The notes beneath the pieces were generated by a model. It made no database searches and had not been told where the DNA came from. It saw only the letters and a list, made by a program, of their open reading frames with translations. From Flavihumibacter fluvii (GTDB taxonomy: Bacteria; Bacteroidota; Bacteroidia; Chitinophagales; Chitinophagaceae): a stretch of 64,000 nt of DNA. The translations under genes were made by a program, and so were the position numbers. The DNA lies in contig NZ_CP092333.1 of assembly GCF_018595675.2 (NCBI RefSeq), forward strand, positions 3,930,001-3,994,000. Direction: 5' to 3'. This document shows positions 34,442-44,132 of the stretch, piece after piece. Every line of letters starts with the position of its first letter. Position 1 is the first letter of the stretch.

Positions 34442-37400
34442 CTATTCCTTCACCCCGGTATTGCTCTCAGGTTTCATATTCACCCATTCACTGCGGTCAA
34501 GCTTGCGCTGCACCGGATAAATCTCGTCTGCAGTATTGCCATCGTATAACCGGCCGTTTTTCATTACATATTGTATGGAATTCGTGTTCCGGATATTTTC
34601 AAGCGGGTTCTTTTCCATGATGACCAGGTCGGCCAGTTTGCCAACTTCCAGGCTTCCGAGGTCATTTTCAAGGCCCAGCGCTTTTGCGCCCAGTATAGTT
34701 GCTGTTTGAAGGGCGTTAAACGTACTCATGCCGCCACTTTGCATGGCCCAAAGTTCCCAATGGTAACCCAGTCCCTGGAATTCACCGTGACTACCAATAC
34801 CTGCAATTCCCCCATTTTCAACCAGCGCCTTCATGTTTTTGGCATGCTTGGGGAATACATGCTCTTCTTTCATAAACCAGCCCTGTACCCGACGTGTTTT
34901 TCCGGCCAGTTCTTCGTAAGGCATGAAATATTGCATTTTTTTGTCATCATAAGGGTTCTCGGTTTCCCAGAAATAGTTCTCGGCAAAGGGGCCACCATAA
35001 GATACCAGTAAGGTTGGGGTTACGGACATTTTTGCGCTGGCAATGGTTTTGATCACATCACTGTACAGCGGGTAAATGGGAATAGCATGTTCATGGCCGG
35101 GGTAACCATCCAATAGATTGGTCATGTTCAGCTTGAAATTCAAACCGCCTTCAGTGGTCGGATGCAGTCCCTGGTTTTTCGCAGCCATAATGATCCATTG
35201 CCTTTGCTGGCGGTTACCGGTCAGGTACATTTTGATATACCTGGTATGGTAGTATTTACTGTACTGCTGCAGGATATTATCTGCCTGTGCAGAATCCTTC
35301 ACATTGTAGGACCAGAATCCGACACCCGGACCAGTGGAATAAATCCTTGGCCCGATCATACCACCAGATTCAACCATATCGCCATAGGTCAGCACATCCG
35401 TTGTGCCGGTCTGCGGATCCATGGTGGTGGTTACGCCGTAGGCCAGGTTGGCGGCATAGATCCAGATCTGGTTTTTGTGCAGGCCCCAGTTAGGCCACAT
35501 ATGGGAATGTGTATCGACAAATCCGGGCGTGATCGTTTTACCACTGCAGTCAATTTCCTTTGTTCCCGCTGGTAACTGCAGGCTGCCGGTTTTCCCAATG
35601 GCTTTTATCCGGTTATTGACCACCAGGATATCACCGCCTTCTAATATTTCATCGCCCTTCATCGTGATGATGCGGGCATTTTTCAACAGTATGCTCGCTT
35701 TTGGCAGGTCACGCCCGAAGTATACTTTAATGATCTGTTCAGCAGGCTTATATTTAGCTTCTTCTTTCTTTTTTTGTGTGATGCTGTCTGTTTTTGCCTT
35801 CAGAGAATCAGCTGTCTTTTTTGCCAGGCTGTCGGGTTTCACTTTTACTGTATCGAGCTTAGCTTTTGCCAGGGAGTCGGCTAATTTCTTATCTTCTATT
35901 TTTTTTGCAGCTTTCAGGCTGTCCTCCAGGAATTTTGCCCGCTTCAGGTCATACACGAAGTGTGCATTCCCAAGGCTGAAATGCACTTTATTGCCATCGG
36001 CTTCCCAGGCCGGGAATTCACCGCCTAGGGTGGTCAGCTTCCTGGCTGGGAATTGGGCATTTGCAGCATCTGCCAGGTTGATATTCACCATTTTGCCGGT
36101 TTGCGGAATAGTGGCTACATAAATTTCATTGTTGATTTGTGCAAATGCCTGGTTACCGGTGGGTGAAATATTGATCAGCGCAGCATTGGAAGGCAGGTTC
36201 ATTTCCATGGCTTCGGCAGAGGCTTCTGTCATGATACAATGGTCCATCACCGGCCGGCCATTTTTAAAATTGCTCATACCATAGGTGGTGATGCCCGATA
36301 TTTTGGCATGTACTTTCTGGTCGCTGCCATCCCATTGAATAGAAAGAAGTTGCCCGTTCTGGTTGAGGTAAATGCGGTTCTGGCCTTTTACAAAATGGGG
36401 GTTATAGCGGCCCATGGCCTTATCGATTACGGTGATCTCCCCTCCTGTTGCAGGGATCCAGCAAATTTCTTCCTCAGCATCATTATACCCCGGTGATATA
36501 GATTGTTTATATACTTCGGTCTGGGTACGCTGGAAAACGATGCGATCGCCCGCAGGGGTAAAAGTTGAAAACTGGTACATACCCGGTGACCTGGTGAGTT
36601 GTTGTGCAGGTGTTTTTCCAGAAAGGCTAATTTTGTACAGGTGCCCGCCGGTGCCTGTCCAGCTGCTGAATACAAGGCTGTTTCCGTCGGGAGCCCAGGC
36701 CGGGAAAGCTTCTGTAAAATTATTGTTGGTCAGTCTTTTCGGTTGCCCGTTCGGATAGTCCATCACATACAACCGGTTCAGCGCAGTAAAGGCCAGTTTT
36801 TTTCCATCCGGGGAAGGAACGGCATCCCTGACCTGGGTGGTGAGGGCATGTGAACTGTCAGAAACCGGGTAATGGAAATCCAGCTGTGCGCCTAATTCAA
36901 GCTCGGTTTCAACAGAAAAGGGAATTTCAGAAATGGCGCTGCCGTCGATCGGAACCCGCTTGATTTTTCCACCAAAGGAAACGATCAGGGCTTTACTGTC
37001 TGGCGTAAAATCCATTCCGGGTAATACACCCATGGTGGCAATGGATTCCTGGTCGTCGCGCTGCACGGGGAAGGCCAGCCATTTTTCATCGCCATTCTGC
37101 AGGTTCTTAAGGACTAAGCCTGTTTTGTCTTCATACCTGCTGCCATATACCATCCATTTACCATCTTTTGACAAGACGGGTGTGAAAGCGGAACCATACC
37201 TTGAAGTTATGGTTGTAAACTTGGCATTCTGGCGGTCATACATGCCGACCTGGTATTGGGGTAATGAGGCATTGTAGTTCCAGGGGCCGAAGCGGCTGGA
37301 GTAATAAATATACCGGCCATCGGCACTGACTGCCGGGTCGATGGTTTTCAGGGCGGGCGGTGCATCGATCAGTTGCACACCGGCTCCGCCATCCTTGTGT

Positions 37401-37951
37401 ACCATAAACAACTGCATGTTCATCCGACCTTTGGCGTATACAACATATTCCCCGTCTGGCGTCCAGTCTGCATTGGTGATATTGACAGAAGGATCATTAG
37501 TAAGTTGTACGGTATCTTCTTTTTCTGTATCAATATACCATAGGTTTTCACTACCGCCACGATCAGAGGTGAAAAGGATTCTTTTGCCATCCGGACTATA
37601 CCTAGGATGGGTATCAAATGCAAAGCCCGTCGTGATGGCTTTTGCTTTGCCGCCGGTAGCGGGTATGCTGTACAGGTCGCCCATCAGGTCGAAGATGATG
37701 GTTTTGCCATCCGGACTCATATCCACTGAGGTCCAGCTGCCTTCATTCGTATTAATTTTAATCTTCCGGCTGGCCTTTAGTGGCAGCCCTTTGAAGGAAA
37801 CGAATTTTGTGGTGTCTTTTTTTGTAGTGTCTGCTGTTATGTGCGGTGGCCAGTTTAGGGGGGAACTGATGGCTTGTGCAGGCATAAAAGCGTCCAGGAG
37901 CAATCCGCCCAAAAATAGGCAAACTGCTGCCGATGCTGTTCGGGAATACAT
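34442..37951 (-). CDS. Secreted Tricorn/TolB-propeller plus amidohydrolase protein
   Basis: 1169 aa with an N-terminal signal peptide. Residues ~60-650 contain repeated PD40/TolB propeller blades (FSPDGKRILFTSDRGG, WTPDGEYVVYA, PSPDGKKLAFTALN). Residues ~675-740 are a low-complexity linker rich in Lys, Asp, Ser and Ala (DSLAKAK-type repeats). Residues ~755-1150 form a metal-dependent amidohydrolase with VDTHSHMWP, LTGNRQQR, TTEGGLNF and GIGSHGEFQG. The pairing suggests a peptide- or cyclic-amide-degrading enzyme in the periplasm. The substrate is unknown. It ends in a very long palindromic terminator. Confidence 0.9.
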   Translation of the reverse strand: MYSRTASAAVCLFLGGLLLDAFMPAQAISSPLNWPPHITADTTKKDTTKFVSFKGLPLKASRKIKINTNEGSWTSVDMSPDGKTIIFDLMGDLYSIPATGGKAKAITTGFAFDTHPRYSPDGKRILFTSDRGGSENLWYIDTEKEDTVQLTNDPSVNITNADWTPDGEYVVYAKGRMNMQLFMVHKDGGAGVQLIDAPPALKTIDPAVSADGRYIYYSSRFGPWNYNASLPQYQVGMYDRQNAKFTTITSRYGSAFTPVLSKDGKWMVYGSRYEDKTGLVLKNLQNGDEKWLAFPVQRDDQESIATMGVLPGMDFTPDSKALIVSFGGKIKRVPIDGSAISEIPFSVETELELGAQLDFHYPVSDSSHALTTQVRDAVPSPDGKKLAFTALNRLYVMDYPNGQPKRLTNNNFTEAFPAWAPDGNSLVFSSWTGTGGHLYKISLSGKTPAQQLTRSPGMYQFSTFTPAGDRIVFQRTQTEVYKQSISPGYNDAEEEICWIPATGGEITVIDKAMGRYNPHFVKGQNRIYLNQNGQLLSIQWDGSDQKVHAKISGITTYGMSNFKNGRPVMDHCIMTEASAEAMEMNLPSNAALINISPTGNQAFAQINNEIYVATIPQTGKMVNINLADAANAQFPARKLTTLGGEFPAWEADGNKVHFSLGNAHFVYDLKRAKFLEDSLKAAKKIEDKKLADSLAKAKLDTVKVKPDSLAKKTADSLKAKTDSITQKKKEEAKYKPAEQIIKVYFGRDLPKASILLKNARIITMKGDEILEGGDILVVNNRIKAIGKTGSLQLPAGTKEIDCSGKTITPGFVDTHSHMWPNWGLHKNQIWIYAANLAYGVTTTMDPQTGTTDVLTYGDMVESGGMIGPRIYSTGPGVGFWSYNVKDSAQADNILQQYSKYYHTRYIKMYLTGNRQQRQWIIMAAKNQGLHPTTEGGLNFKLNMTNLLDGYPGHEHAIPIYPLYSDVIKTIASAKMSVTPTLLVSYGGPFAENYFWETENPYDDKKMQYFMPYEELAGKTRRVQGWFMKEEHVFPKHAKNMKALVENGGIAGIGSHGEFQGLGYHWELWAMQSGGMSTFNALQTATILGAKALGLENDLGSLEVGKLADLVIMEKNPLENIRNTNSIQYVMKNGRLYDGNTADEIYPVQRKLDRSEWVNMKPESNTGVKE

Positions 37952-38046
37952 ATGTGTGGTAGGTTTGAATGAAAAATTAAGCAGGATTTACGAGGCAAAA
38001 AAGCCACTCGTCAAAATTCCGTGTTTACACCTGTAAAGAAAGGCCA

Positions 38047-38991
38047 TTATTTTTTGAGCCCGATCTCCCGTAACCTTTCATCCAGGTACTCGCCGGCGGT
38101 AGCATCGGGGAAAGCTTTTGGGTGTGAAGCGTCGATGCAGCCTTCAAGGCAGGCCAGGCTCATCTGGCTTTTGGGGTGCAGGAAAAATGGTATGGAATAA
38201 CGGCTGGTATGCCAGGATGCCCGCGGTGGATTTACCACGCGATGGGTTGTTGAACGCAGGCGGTTATTGGTTAAGCGCTGCAACATATCGCCCACATTCA
38301 CCACAATTTGTTCCGGCAGGGAGGTTACCGGGACCCACTCCTGTTGCCTGGACAATATCTGCAGGCCATCGGCACTGGCGCCAACCAATAAGGTGATGAG
38401 GTTAATGTCTTCATGTTGTTCAGCCCTGATGGCAGATTCCGGTTCCTTTGTTATAGGGGGATAATGGATAGCGCGAAGGATGGAGTTTCCGGCATGGATA
38501 TGGTCGTCGAAAAACTGTTCATCGAGGTCAAGGTAGATGGCAATTGCCTGCAGCAGGGCTTTCCCGGATTTTTCAAAGGCCCGGTAGGCGGAATTATAGG
38601 TTTCAAAGAAACCGGCCACTTCATCGATCCGGACATTTGGTGGGTATTCGGATGGATCTGCACCCGGTTCTTCAATAGTCTGCCCGTGTTGGTAGAATTC
38701 CTTCAGGTCGGGTGCATCGCTACCTTTTGCATGTTCCTTCCCGAAAGAAGTATAGCCACGCTGGCCTGCCAATGCCGGGATTTCATATAATTTTTTCCTG
38801 GCAGCAGGCAGTGAAAAAAACTGCTGCGCTTTAACATACATGTCCGCGATGAGTAGTTCTGGGATACCATGATTTTTCACCGCAACAAAACCAACCTCTT
38901 CAAAAGCCCTGCCCAAATTTTGAACAAACTGATCTTTTAATTCGGGGTCACCACTTAAAAAATCAGCGAGATTTACAACAGGGATGGACAT
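38047..38991 (-). CDS. Isopenicillin-N-synthase-like Fe(II)/2-oxoglutarate oxygenase
   Basis: 314 aa. The N-terminal DIOX_N part (PVVNLADFLSGD, GFVAVKNHGIP) is followed by the oxygenase core with iron ligands in EQHEDINLITLL (His, Asp) and TTHRVVNP (His), and the 2-oxoglutarate contact RYSIPFF. The overall length and order match the family. It hydroxylates or oxidises a small molecule; no biosynthetic cluster surrounds it, so an antibiotic role is not supported. It is divergent from the DUF3089 lipoprotein gene across 23 bp. Confidence 0.9.
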   Translation of the reverse strand: MSIPVVNLADFLSGDPELKDQFVQNLGRAFEEVGFVAVKNHGIPELLIADMYVKAQQFFSLPAARKKLYEIPALAGQRGYTSFGKEHAKGSDAPDLKEFYQHGQTIEEPGADPSEYPPNVRIDEVAGFFETYNSAYRAFEKSGKALLQAIAIYLDLDEQFFDDHIHAGNSILRAIHYPPITKEPESAIRAEQHEDINLITLLVGASADGLQILSRQQEWVPVTSLPEQIVVNVGDMLQRLTNNRLRSTTHRVVNPPRASWHTSRYSIPFFLHPKSQMSLACLEGCIDASHPKAFPDATAGEYLDERLREIGLKK

Positions 38992-39014
38992 TTGCAGTCG
39001 TTTTATGGTAATAA

Positions 39015-40064
39015 ATGTGCGTAAATTGTGGCGTGAAAATAATCAAATCCTATAAGACAACTGGTATCCTGTTCATCGCAATGGGCCTGCTTTTATCCTG
39101 TTCCACAAAATTCGCAGCAACGCCCGAACGTATGCATGTTTCATCCGCACCAGATTATTCCTCACTGGAACTTTGGGCAGCACATCCCCTGAAAAAAGAC
39201 CCTTCCGATAGTGTTCCTGAACCTCTGCAAAAAACATTTGAAAAGGACAGTTCGGTTGATGTATTCTTCATCCATCCCACCAGTTTTACCGGAAATGAAC
39301 TGGTACAGTGGAATGCCGATTTAACGGATAGCGAACTCAACAAAAAAACGGACCGGTCCAGTATCCTCTACCAGGCTTCCGCCTTTAACCACTATAATGT
39401 ATATGCGCCAAGGTATCGCCAGGCCCATCTTCAAAATTATTATACCACAGATACGGCCATGGCCAAAAAGGCTTTTGACCTTGCTTATGAAGATGTTAAG
39501 TCTGCCTTCGAATATTACCTGCAACATGACAACGGGGGGAAACCCATCATAATTGCTTCGCATAGCCAGGGTACCACCCATGCCAAACGACTGCTCAGGG
39601 ATTTTTTTGAAGGCAAGGCCTTACAGCAAAAACTTGTAGCTGCCTATATCATTGGCATGGCTGTTGAGCCGGATTATTTTACGGCATTACAGCCCTGCAG
39701 GGATTCTTTGCAGACAGGTTGCTTTGTTACCTGGCGGACTTTCAGGAGGGGGTTTGAGCCTGATTACCAGCCATCCTCCAGGCAATCCGTAGTAGTAAAC
39801 CCGCTCACCTGGAAAACAGATACCGGTTATGCACCGGTCAGCCTGCATAAAGGTGCTGTTCTGACCAGGTTTAACAGGATTGAACCACTAGTGGACGATG
39901 CACAGGTGTACAAAGACCTTTTATGGATCAGCAGGCCAAAATTTCCCCACAGCAAATTGTACAAGGCCAGGAATTACCATGTGGGCGATATCAATTTGTT
40001 TTACCTGAATGTGCGCGAAAACCTGGACCAAAGAGTAGCACAGTTTAAGGTATTACATCCCTGA
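39015..40064 (+). CDS. DUF3089 alpha/beta-hydrolase-like lipoprotein
   Basis: 349 aa from the ATG at 39015; a GTG at 39033 (VKIIKSYKTTG) would give a cleaner signal peptide and may be the true start. The lipobox is GLLLSC. The core has VDVFFIHPTSF and the nucleophile-elbow sequence IIASHSQGT, an alpha/beta-hydrolase GxSxG variant, plus GAVLTRFN. DUF3089 proteins are predicted esterases or lipases of unknown substrate. The stop is 9 bp from the convergent exbD stop. Confidence 0.85.
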   Translation: MCVNCGVKIIKSYKTTGILFIAMGLLLSCSTKFAATPERMHVSSAPDYSSLELWAAHPLKKDPSDSVPEPLQKTFEKDSSVDVFFIHPTSFTGNELVQWNADLTDSELNKKTDRSSILYQASAFNHYNVYAPRYRQAHLQNYYTTDTAMAKKAFDLAYEDVKSAFEYYLQHDNGGKPIIIASHSQGTTHAKRLLRDFFEGKALQQKLVAAYIIGMAVEPDYFTALQPCRDSLQTGCFVTWRTFRRGFEPDYQPSSRQSVVVNPLTWKTDTGYAPVSLHKGAVLTRFNRIEPLVDDAQVYKDLLWISRPKFPHSKLYKARNYHVGDINLFYLNVRENLDQRVAQFKVLHP

Positions 40065-40073
40065 GCAGCAGTA

Positions 40074-40583
40074 TCATTGTCCTGAAAATTTTATGGCGTT
40101 GTTTAATCCGGTAATTGCTTCCTCATTATCAGTGATACAGTATTTATGGATATCATTGATCAGCATTTCATCGACCAGGTCTACCAGGTTCTTGTAAGAA
40201 CTTGATTTGTCCGGGTAGATGATAATGGTCATGTCTTTATCCTTGCCCAAATTTCGCAAGTCCTGTTTCTTTTTTCGAAGCAATTCACCCACACCACCGC
40301 TCAAAGAAAAGCCCGTGACGCCATACTGTTTGGTGGTAAGAGCTTCTTCCAGGCTGCCATGGAAATAGCTGACCACATTATTAGCTGTGGGCACCAGGGT
40401 TAATGTCGTGCTTTCCCCTGCAAGGACCGGGGGGCCGTCTGCCGGCAGGAAAAATTTCAACACGCGTTGCTCCTGCATGGTTGTGCTGATAATGAAAAAA
40501 GTAATGAGCAGGAACCCAAGGTCTACCATGGGAGTAAGGTCAACCCTGGGGGATGATTTTTTTGAAGTAATGATTTCGGCCAT
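40074..40583 (-). CDS. exbD: ExbD/TolR-family biopolymer transport protein
   Basis: 169 aa from the ATG at 40583 (MAEIITSKKSSPRVDLTPMVDLGFLLITFF). One N-terminal membrane helix carries the conserved proton-path Asp in PMVDLGF, followed by a periplasmic ExbD domain. ExbD works with ExbB and TonB to energise outer-membrane receptors. No exbB or tonB lies beside it, so it is a stand-alone copy. Its stop is close to that of the convergent DUF3089 gene. Confidence 0.9.
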   Translation of the reverse strand: MAEIITSKKSSPRVDLTPMVDLGFLLITFFIISTTMQEQRVLKFFLPADGPPVLAGESTTLTLVPTANNVVSYFHGSLEEALTTKQYGVTGFSLSGGVGELLRKKKQDLRNLGKDKDMTIIIYPDKSSSYKNLVDLVDEMLINDIHKYCITDNEEAITGLNNAIKFSGQ

Positions 40584-41039
40584 ACTGGGTGGGTTTCCAG
40601 TAAGATGACCAGGCGCTGCAATTCCATAATTAAAGTATAGTTCCAACCGCCGCCGCCATGCCCGTATGCTGCCGGGCTGCAGTTAAACATCATCGCTATT
40701 TAGTTTAGTATAAGTATCCAATATGTAGGTATGACATGATCGGTTTGGCATTATTTACGCCACCCTTAAATTATCAAACAATGAAATTTGAAAACCCGGA
40801 TTGCTTTAACCATGCATTGCGATACTTTTGAAATGCAGACAGGCACTGGTTATCAAACAATATTGTGTATATGTTTAAGGAAACCACGGCGGCCAGCAAT
40901 AGTTTTATTCCCTCATGTGTTTAGAAATAATAAACATATATTAGTACCACTAAACAACTGGTAGTGTTAGTATTTGTAAACATAACAGGTGGTTTTTTAC
41001 CTGCATTTCTGTATTCCTTACTTAAATGATAAAATATGA
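40584..41039. promoter_or_regulatory. Long regulatory spacer upstream of the PbfA gene
   Basis: 456 bp without a gene, between the divergent exbD and the PbfA-type gene. It contains ACAATATTGT (40857-40866, perfect palindrome), repeated CAxATATTA-like AT motifs near 40930, CACTA/TAGTG inverted arms near 40950-40968, and a short hairpin CAGGT-N8-ACCTG (40986-41003) 36 bp before the start codon. The ATATTGT core also occurs in the promoter of the XRE-cupin regulator at 46064-46077. No exact TAnnTTTG box was found. Confidence 0.45.
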
Positions 41040-42413
41040 ATGCATATGAAAAAAGAAATTAACAGTCATTTGCGGACAGAAGGCGATATCAATTTTTCTG
41101 ATGCAAGAAAGAATTGGGCGGAACGAAATAATGATCCGGCAACAACAGCTATGCTGGCAGCTGATTCAAAATATTTCCTGCATCAGTCATTGTCAACACC
41201 GTGTCTTGATGTATTGAAAAGCTGCGACGGCATTTATATTACCAACCTGCAGGGTAAATCATATATCGATTTTCATGGTAATAATGTCCATCACCTGGGA
41301 TACCGTAATAAGTATATCCTGGATCGTGTAAAGGCCCAGATGGATGAACTTCCTTTTTCACCAAGGCGGTTTACCAATCCGGTTGCCGTTGAACTGGCGG
41401 AGCGGCTCGTTTCATTAACCAATGGTGTGCTTTCACGGGTGTTGTTTGCGCCTGGTGGTACCTCTGCAATAGGAATCGCCCTCAAGCTTGCACGGGTAGT
41501 AACCGGAAAATATAAGACAATCTCTATGTGGGATGCATTTCACGGGGCTTCCATGGATAGCATCACCGTTGGCGGTGAATATATGTTCCAGAAAGATATT
41601 GGTCCGCTTATCCCCGGAAATATCCATGTGCCACCGCCCGACAATTACAGGGGCATGTGGTCAAAGCCGGAGAGCGAAGACGGCGACATAGCCTATGCCG
41701 ATTACATAGAATACGTGATTGAGAAGGAAGGTGATATCGGGGCCGTTGTTGCAGAAACGATCCGCAGCACGGATGTGAAGGTTCCTTCAAGAGCTTACTG
41801 GAAAAGGGTTCGGGAAATATGTGACAAGCATGGTGTGCTGCTGATCCTGGATGAGATACCCATTTGCCTTGGACGCACAGGCGCTGTTTTTACCTACCAG
41901 CAATACGGCATTGAACCGGATATACTGGTGATCGGAAAGGGCCTTGGTGCCGGTGTTGTTCCGATGGCTGCCATGTTATGCCGCGAAGAATATAATGTAG
42001 CCGGCCATATATCTCTTGGCCACTACACACATGAAAAAAGTCCGCTGGGTGCTGCAGCCGCGCTGGCTGCCCTTGACTATATGGAAGAGTTCAGGGTATT
42101 GGACCATGTACAAAAGATGGAAGCGTATATGTGTGAGCGTTTGCAAAAAATGTATAACCAGTATAGCATTATTGGCCAGGTGAGAGGAATGGGGATGTTA
42201 TGGGGTGTTGAACTGGTTAAGGATCGTACTACTAAAGAAAAGGACACCGCTACTGCAGAGAAGGTCATGTACCGCTGCATGGAAAGCGGGTTAAGTTACA
42301 AGGTGTCGGCAGGGAATGTATTATCCTTATATCCCCCACTTATTACAGAACAGCATCAACTCGCTAAGGCAATGGATATCATTGAAGAGGCCATCAGGTA
42401 CGTCACTAAATAA
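41040..42413 (+). CDS. pbfA: PLP enzyme, probable (R)-1-hydroxy-2-aminoethylphosphonate ammonia-lyase
   Basis: 457 aa from ATG 41040 (or 455 from ATG 41046). It is a class III aminotransferase fold, with the PLP lysine in DILVIGKGLGAG near residue 300 and SMWDAFHGAS. The stretches FLHQSLSTPCLDVLKS, DFHGNNVHHLGYRN and FAPGGTSAIGIALKLARV resemble PbfA, which releases ammonia from the hydroxylated phosphonate to give phosphonoacetaldehyde. PhnW, PhnX and PhnY are not in the window. It is the first gene of a cluster with a phosphodiesterase and a DUF5690 transporter. A transaminase role is the main alternative. Confidence 0.8.
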   Translation: MHMKKEINSHLRTEGDINFSDARKNWAERNNDPATTAMLAADSKYFLHQSLSTPCLDVLKSCDGIYITNLQGKSYIDFHGNNVHHLGYRNKYILDRVKAQMDELPFSPRRFTNPVAVELAERLVSLTNGVLSRVLFAPGGTSAIGIALKLARVVTGKYKTISMWDAFHGASMDSITVGGEYMFQKDIGPLIPGNIHVPPPDNYRGMWSKPESEDGDIAYADYIEYVIEKEGDIGAVVAETIRSTDVKVPSRAYWKRVREICDKHGVLLILDEIPICLGRTGAVFTYQQYGIEPDILVIGKGLGAGVVPMAAMLCREEYNVAGHISLGHYTHEKSPLGAAAALAALDYMEEFRVLDHVQKMEAYMCERLQKMYNQYSIIGQVRGMGMLWGVELVKDRTTKEKDTATAEKVMYRCMESGLSYKVSAGNVLSLYPPLITEQHQLAKAMDIIEEAIRYVTK

Positions 42414-42431
42414 CATCAGAAACGCCAGTGT

Positions 42432-44132
42432 ATGCCTAATTATATTTCAATTCATAAGAAAGATTTTCAATTACTGATTGCAGGCGTCTTGCTGTCAATT
42501 GCCATGGTCTGCGGATGCAGAATGGATTCAAAAAACAGTTATCCGCCAGGGATAGAACATGTGATTGTAATAGGCGTGGATGGTATGAGTCCGGATGGAA
42601 TCCGGAAGGCCGGCGTTCCGGTAATGAAAAGAATGATTGAAGGCGGAGCGGTAAAATGGAATGTCCGGACAGCCTTGCCTTCCAGCAGCAGTACAAACTG
42701 GGCATCCATGATTATGGGTGCAGGACCTGAGCAACATGGGATTTTAAGTAATGAGTGGGAAAAAGATAATGCCTCTCTCCCACCTGTCGTCAGGGGGGAG
42801 GAAGGCATTTTCCCCACAATATTTTCCATCGTTCGCCAGAACCGGCCTGATGCGGAAATCGGGGCAGTGTACAATTGGGGTGACTTTGGCCGCCTGTTTG
42901 AAAAGAAAGCGGTGAATTACGACCGTACGTTTTCCACGGAAGATTCGACGACTACAGATTTCATTCATTACATCAATGAAAAAAAGCCTGTATTTGCCTT
43001 CCTGCACCTGGATCATGTTGATCATGCCGGTCACCATGACGGACATGGCACACCAGCTTACCTGGCATCAATTTCAAAAGCCGATTCATTAATTGGTAAA
43101 GTATTGGATGGTATAAAGGCGGCTGGCATAGAGGACAATACATTAGTGATTATTACAGCGGATCATGGTGGCAAGGGCTATGGGCATGGCGGGGCAACGA
43201 TTGAGGAAGCGGAAATTGCCATGGTTCTTTATGGAAAAGGGATTAAAAAAGGGTATGAAATACCAGAAGAAGTATATACGTATGACCTGGCTGCAACTAT
43301 CGCGTTCGCACTGCATATGGAATCTCCATATGCGTGGATAGGCAGACCTGTGAAAAGTGCATTTGAAGGATTTGCAGTGCCTTCAAATTTGTGGAAGGGC
43401 AAAAGGCTCTTAGCTTCCCCCATAATATTTCCCGCCCCGAATTTATACCAGCAGGCAGGCGGATTATTTATTGATACACCTGCAACAGTCAAGATACAAG
43501 TGATGGACAAGGAATCTATCATTCGTTATACCATAAACGGGACTGAGCCTGATTCATTATCAATGGAATACAAAGCCCCTTTTACGCTGGATGCCACTGC
43601 TGTAGTAAAAGCCAGGGCTTACGACAAGGCGGGCAATGAAAGTCCGGCCAGCACAGCATATTTCCGGATTTTGAAATCAGGCGGTGGAAACGGGCTACAG
43701 GCATCGATTTATGAAGGTGACGGGTGGAAAAAATTGCCGGTTTTTGACAATTTGAAGCCATTGGACAAGTGGGTAAGCCATGAATTTACCATCGACCAGG
43801 AAAAGGTTAAGTCGTTGGTCAGGAATGCTGATGCCAATTTCGGATTGGTCTTCTCCGGGTACCTTGAAATTGACCAGCCCGGCAAGTATACGTTTTATCT
43901 TCAGTCTGATGATGGAAGTAATCTGTATATTGACAATAAGGAAGTCGTCAATAATGATGGCAGCCATGGTGTTATAGAAGCCGGCGGTGCAGTGCAACTT
44001 GAAAAAGGGAAACATGCCATCAGGGTGGAATATTTTAATGGCTTTGGCGGATTCTGGCTGGATGCATTTTACCAGGGGCCGGAATTATCCCGGCAAATAA
44101 TTCCTGTAAACAAACTATTCTTACAAAATTGA
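42432..44132 (+). CDS. Lipoprotein alkaline-phosphatase-superfamily phosphodiesterase with PA14 domain
   Basis: 566 aa. The N-terminal helix ends VCGC, a lipobox-like site (Cys29). Residues ~35-320 are a nucleotide pyrophosphatase/phosphonoacetate-hydrolase-type core, with metal Asp in GVDGMS, the candidate nucleophile region SSTNWASMIMG, DHVDHAGHHDGH and ADHGG. Residues ~345-415 resemble the chitobiase C-terminal Ig-like domain (YTINGTEPDSLS). Residues ~430-560 form a PA14 carbohydrate-binding domain (YTFYLQSDDGSNLYIDN). It probably cleaves phosphoesters or phosphonates of extracellular glycans or lipids. It starts 18 bp after pbfA and overlaps the next gene. Confidence 0.86.
   Translation: MPNYISIHKKDFQLLIAGVLLSIAMVCGCRMDSKNSYPPGIEHVIVIGVDGMSPDGIRKAGVPVMKRMIEGGAVKWNVRTALPSSSSTNWASMIMGAGPEQHGILSNEWEKDNASLPPVVRGEEGIFPTIFSIVRQNRPDAEIGAVYNWGDFGRLFEKKAVNYDRTFSTEDSTTTDFIHYINEKKPVFAFLHLDHVDHAGHHDGHGTPAYLASISKADSLIGKVLDGIKAAGIEDNTLVIITADHGGKGYGHGGATIEEAEIAMVLYGKGIKKGYEIPEEVYTYDLAATIAFALHMESPYAWIGRPVKSAFEGFAVPSNLWKGKRLLASPIIFPAPNLYQQAGGLFIDTPATVKIQVMDKESIIRYTINGTEPDSLSMEYKAPFTLDATAVVKARAYDKAGNESPASTAYFRILKSGGGNGLQASIYEGDGWKKLPVFDNLKPLDKWVSHEFTIDQEKVKSLVRNADANFGLVFSGYLEIDQPGKYTFYLQSDDGSNLYIDNKEVVNNDGSHGVIEAGGAVQLEKGKHAIRVEYFNGFGGFWLDAFYQGPELSRQIIPVNKLFLQN

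Noticed and set aside
34153-34620. Plus-strand frame of 155 codons
   Set aside because: It crosses the 48-bp palindromic terminator and enters the amidohydrolase gene from the opposite strand. The protein is low quality.
41036-41062. Eight-codon mini-frame (MNAYEKRN) overlapping the pbfA start
   Set aside because: It could be an upstream leader peptide but has no distinctive codons or stem for attenuation; most likely chance.
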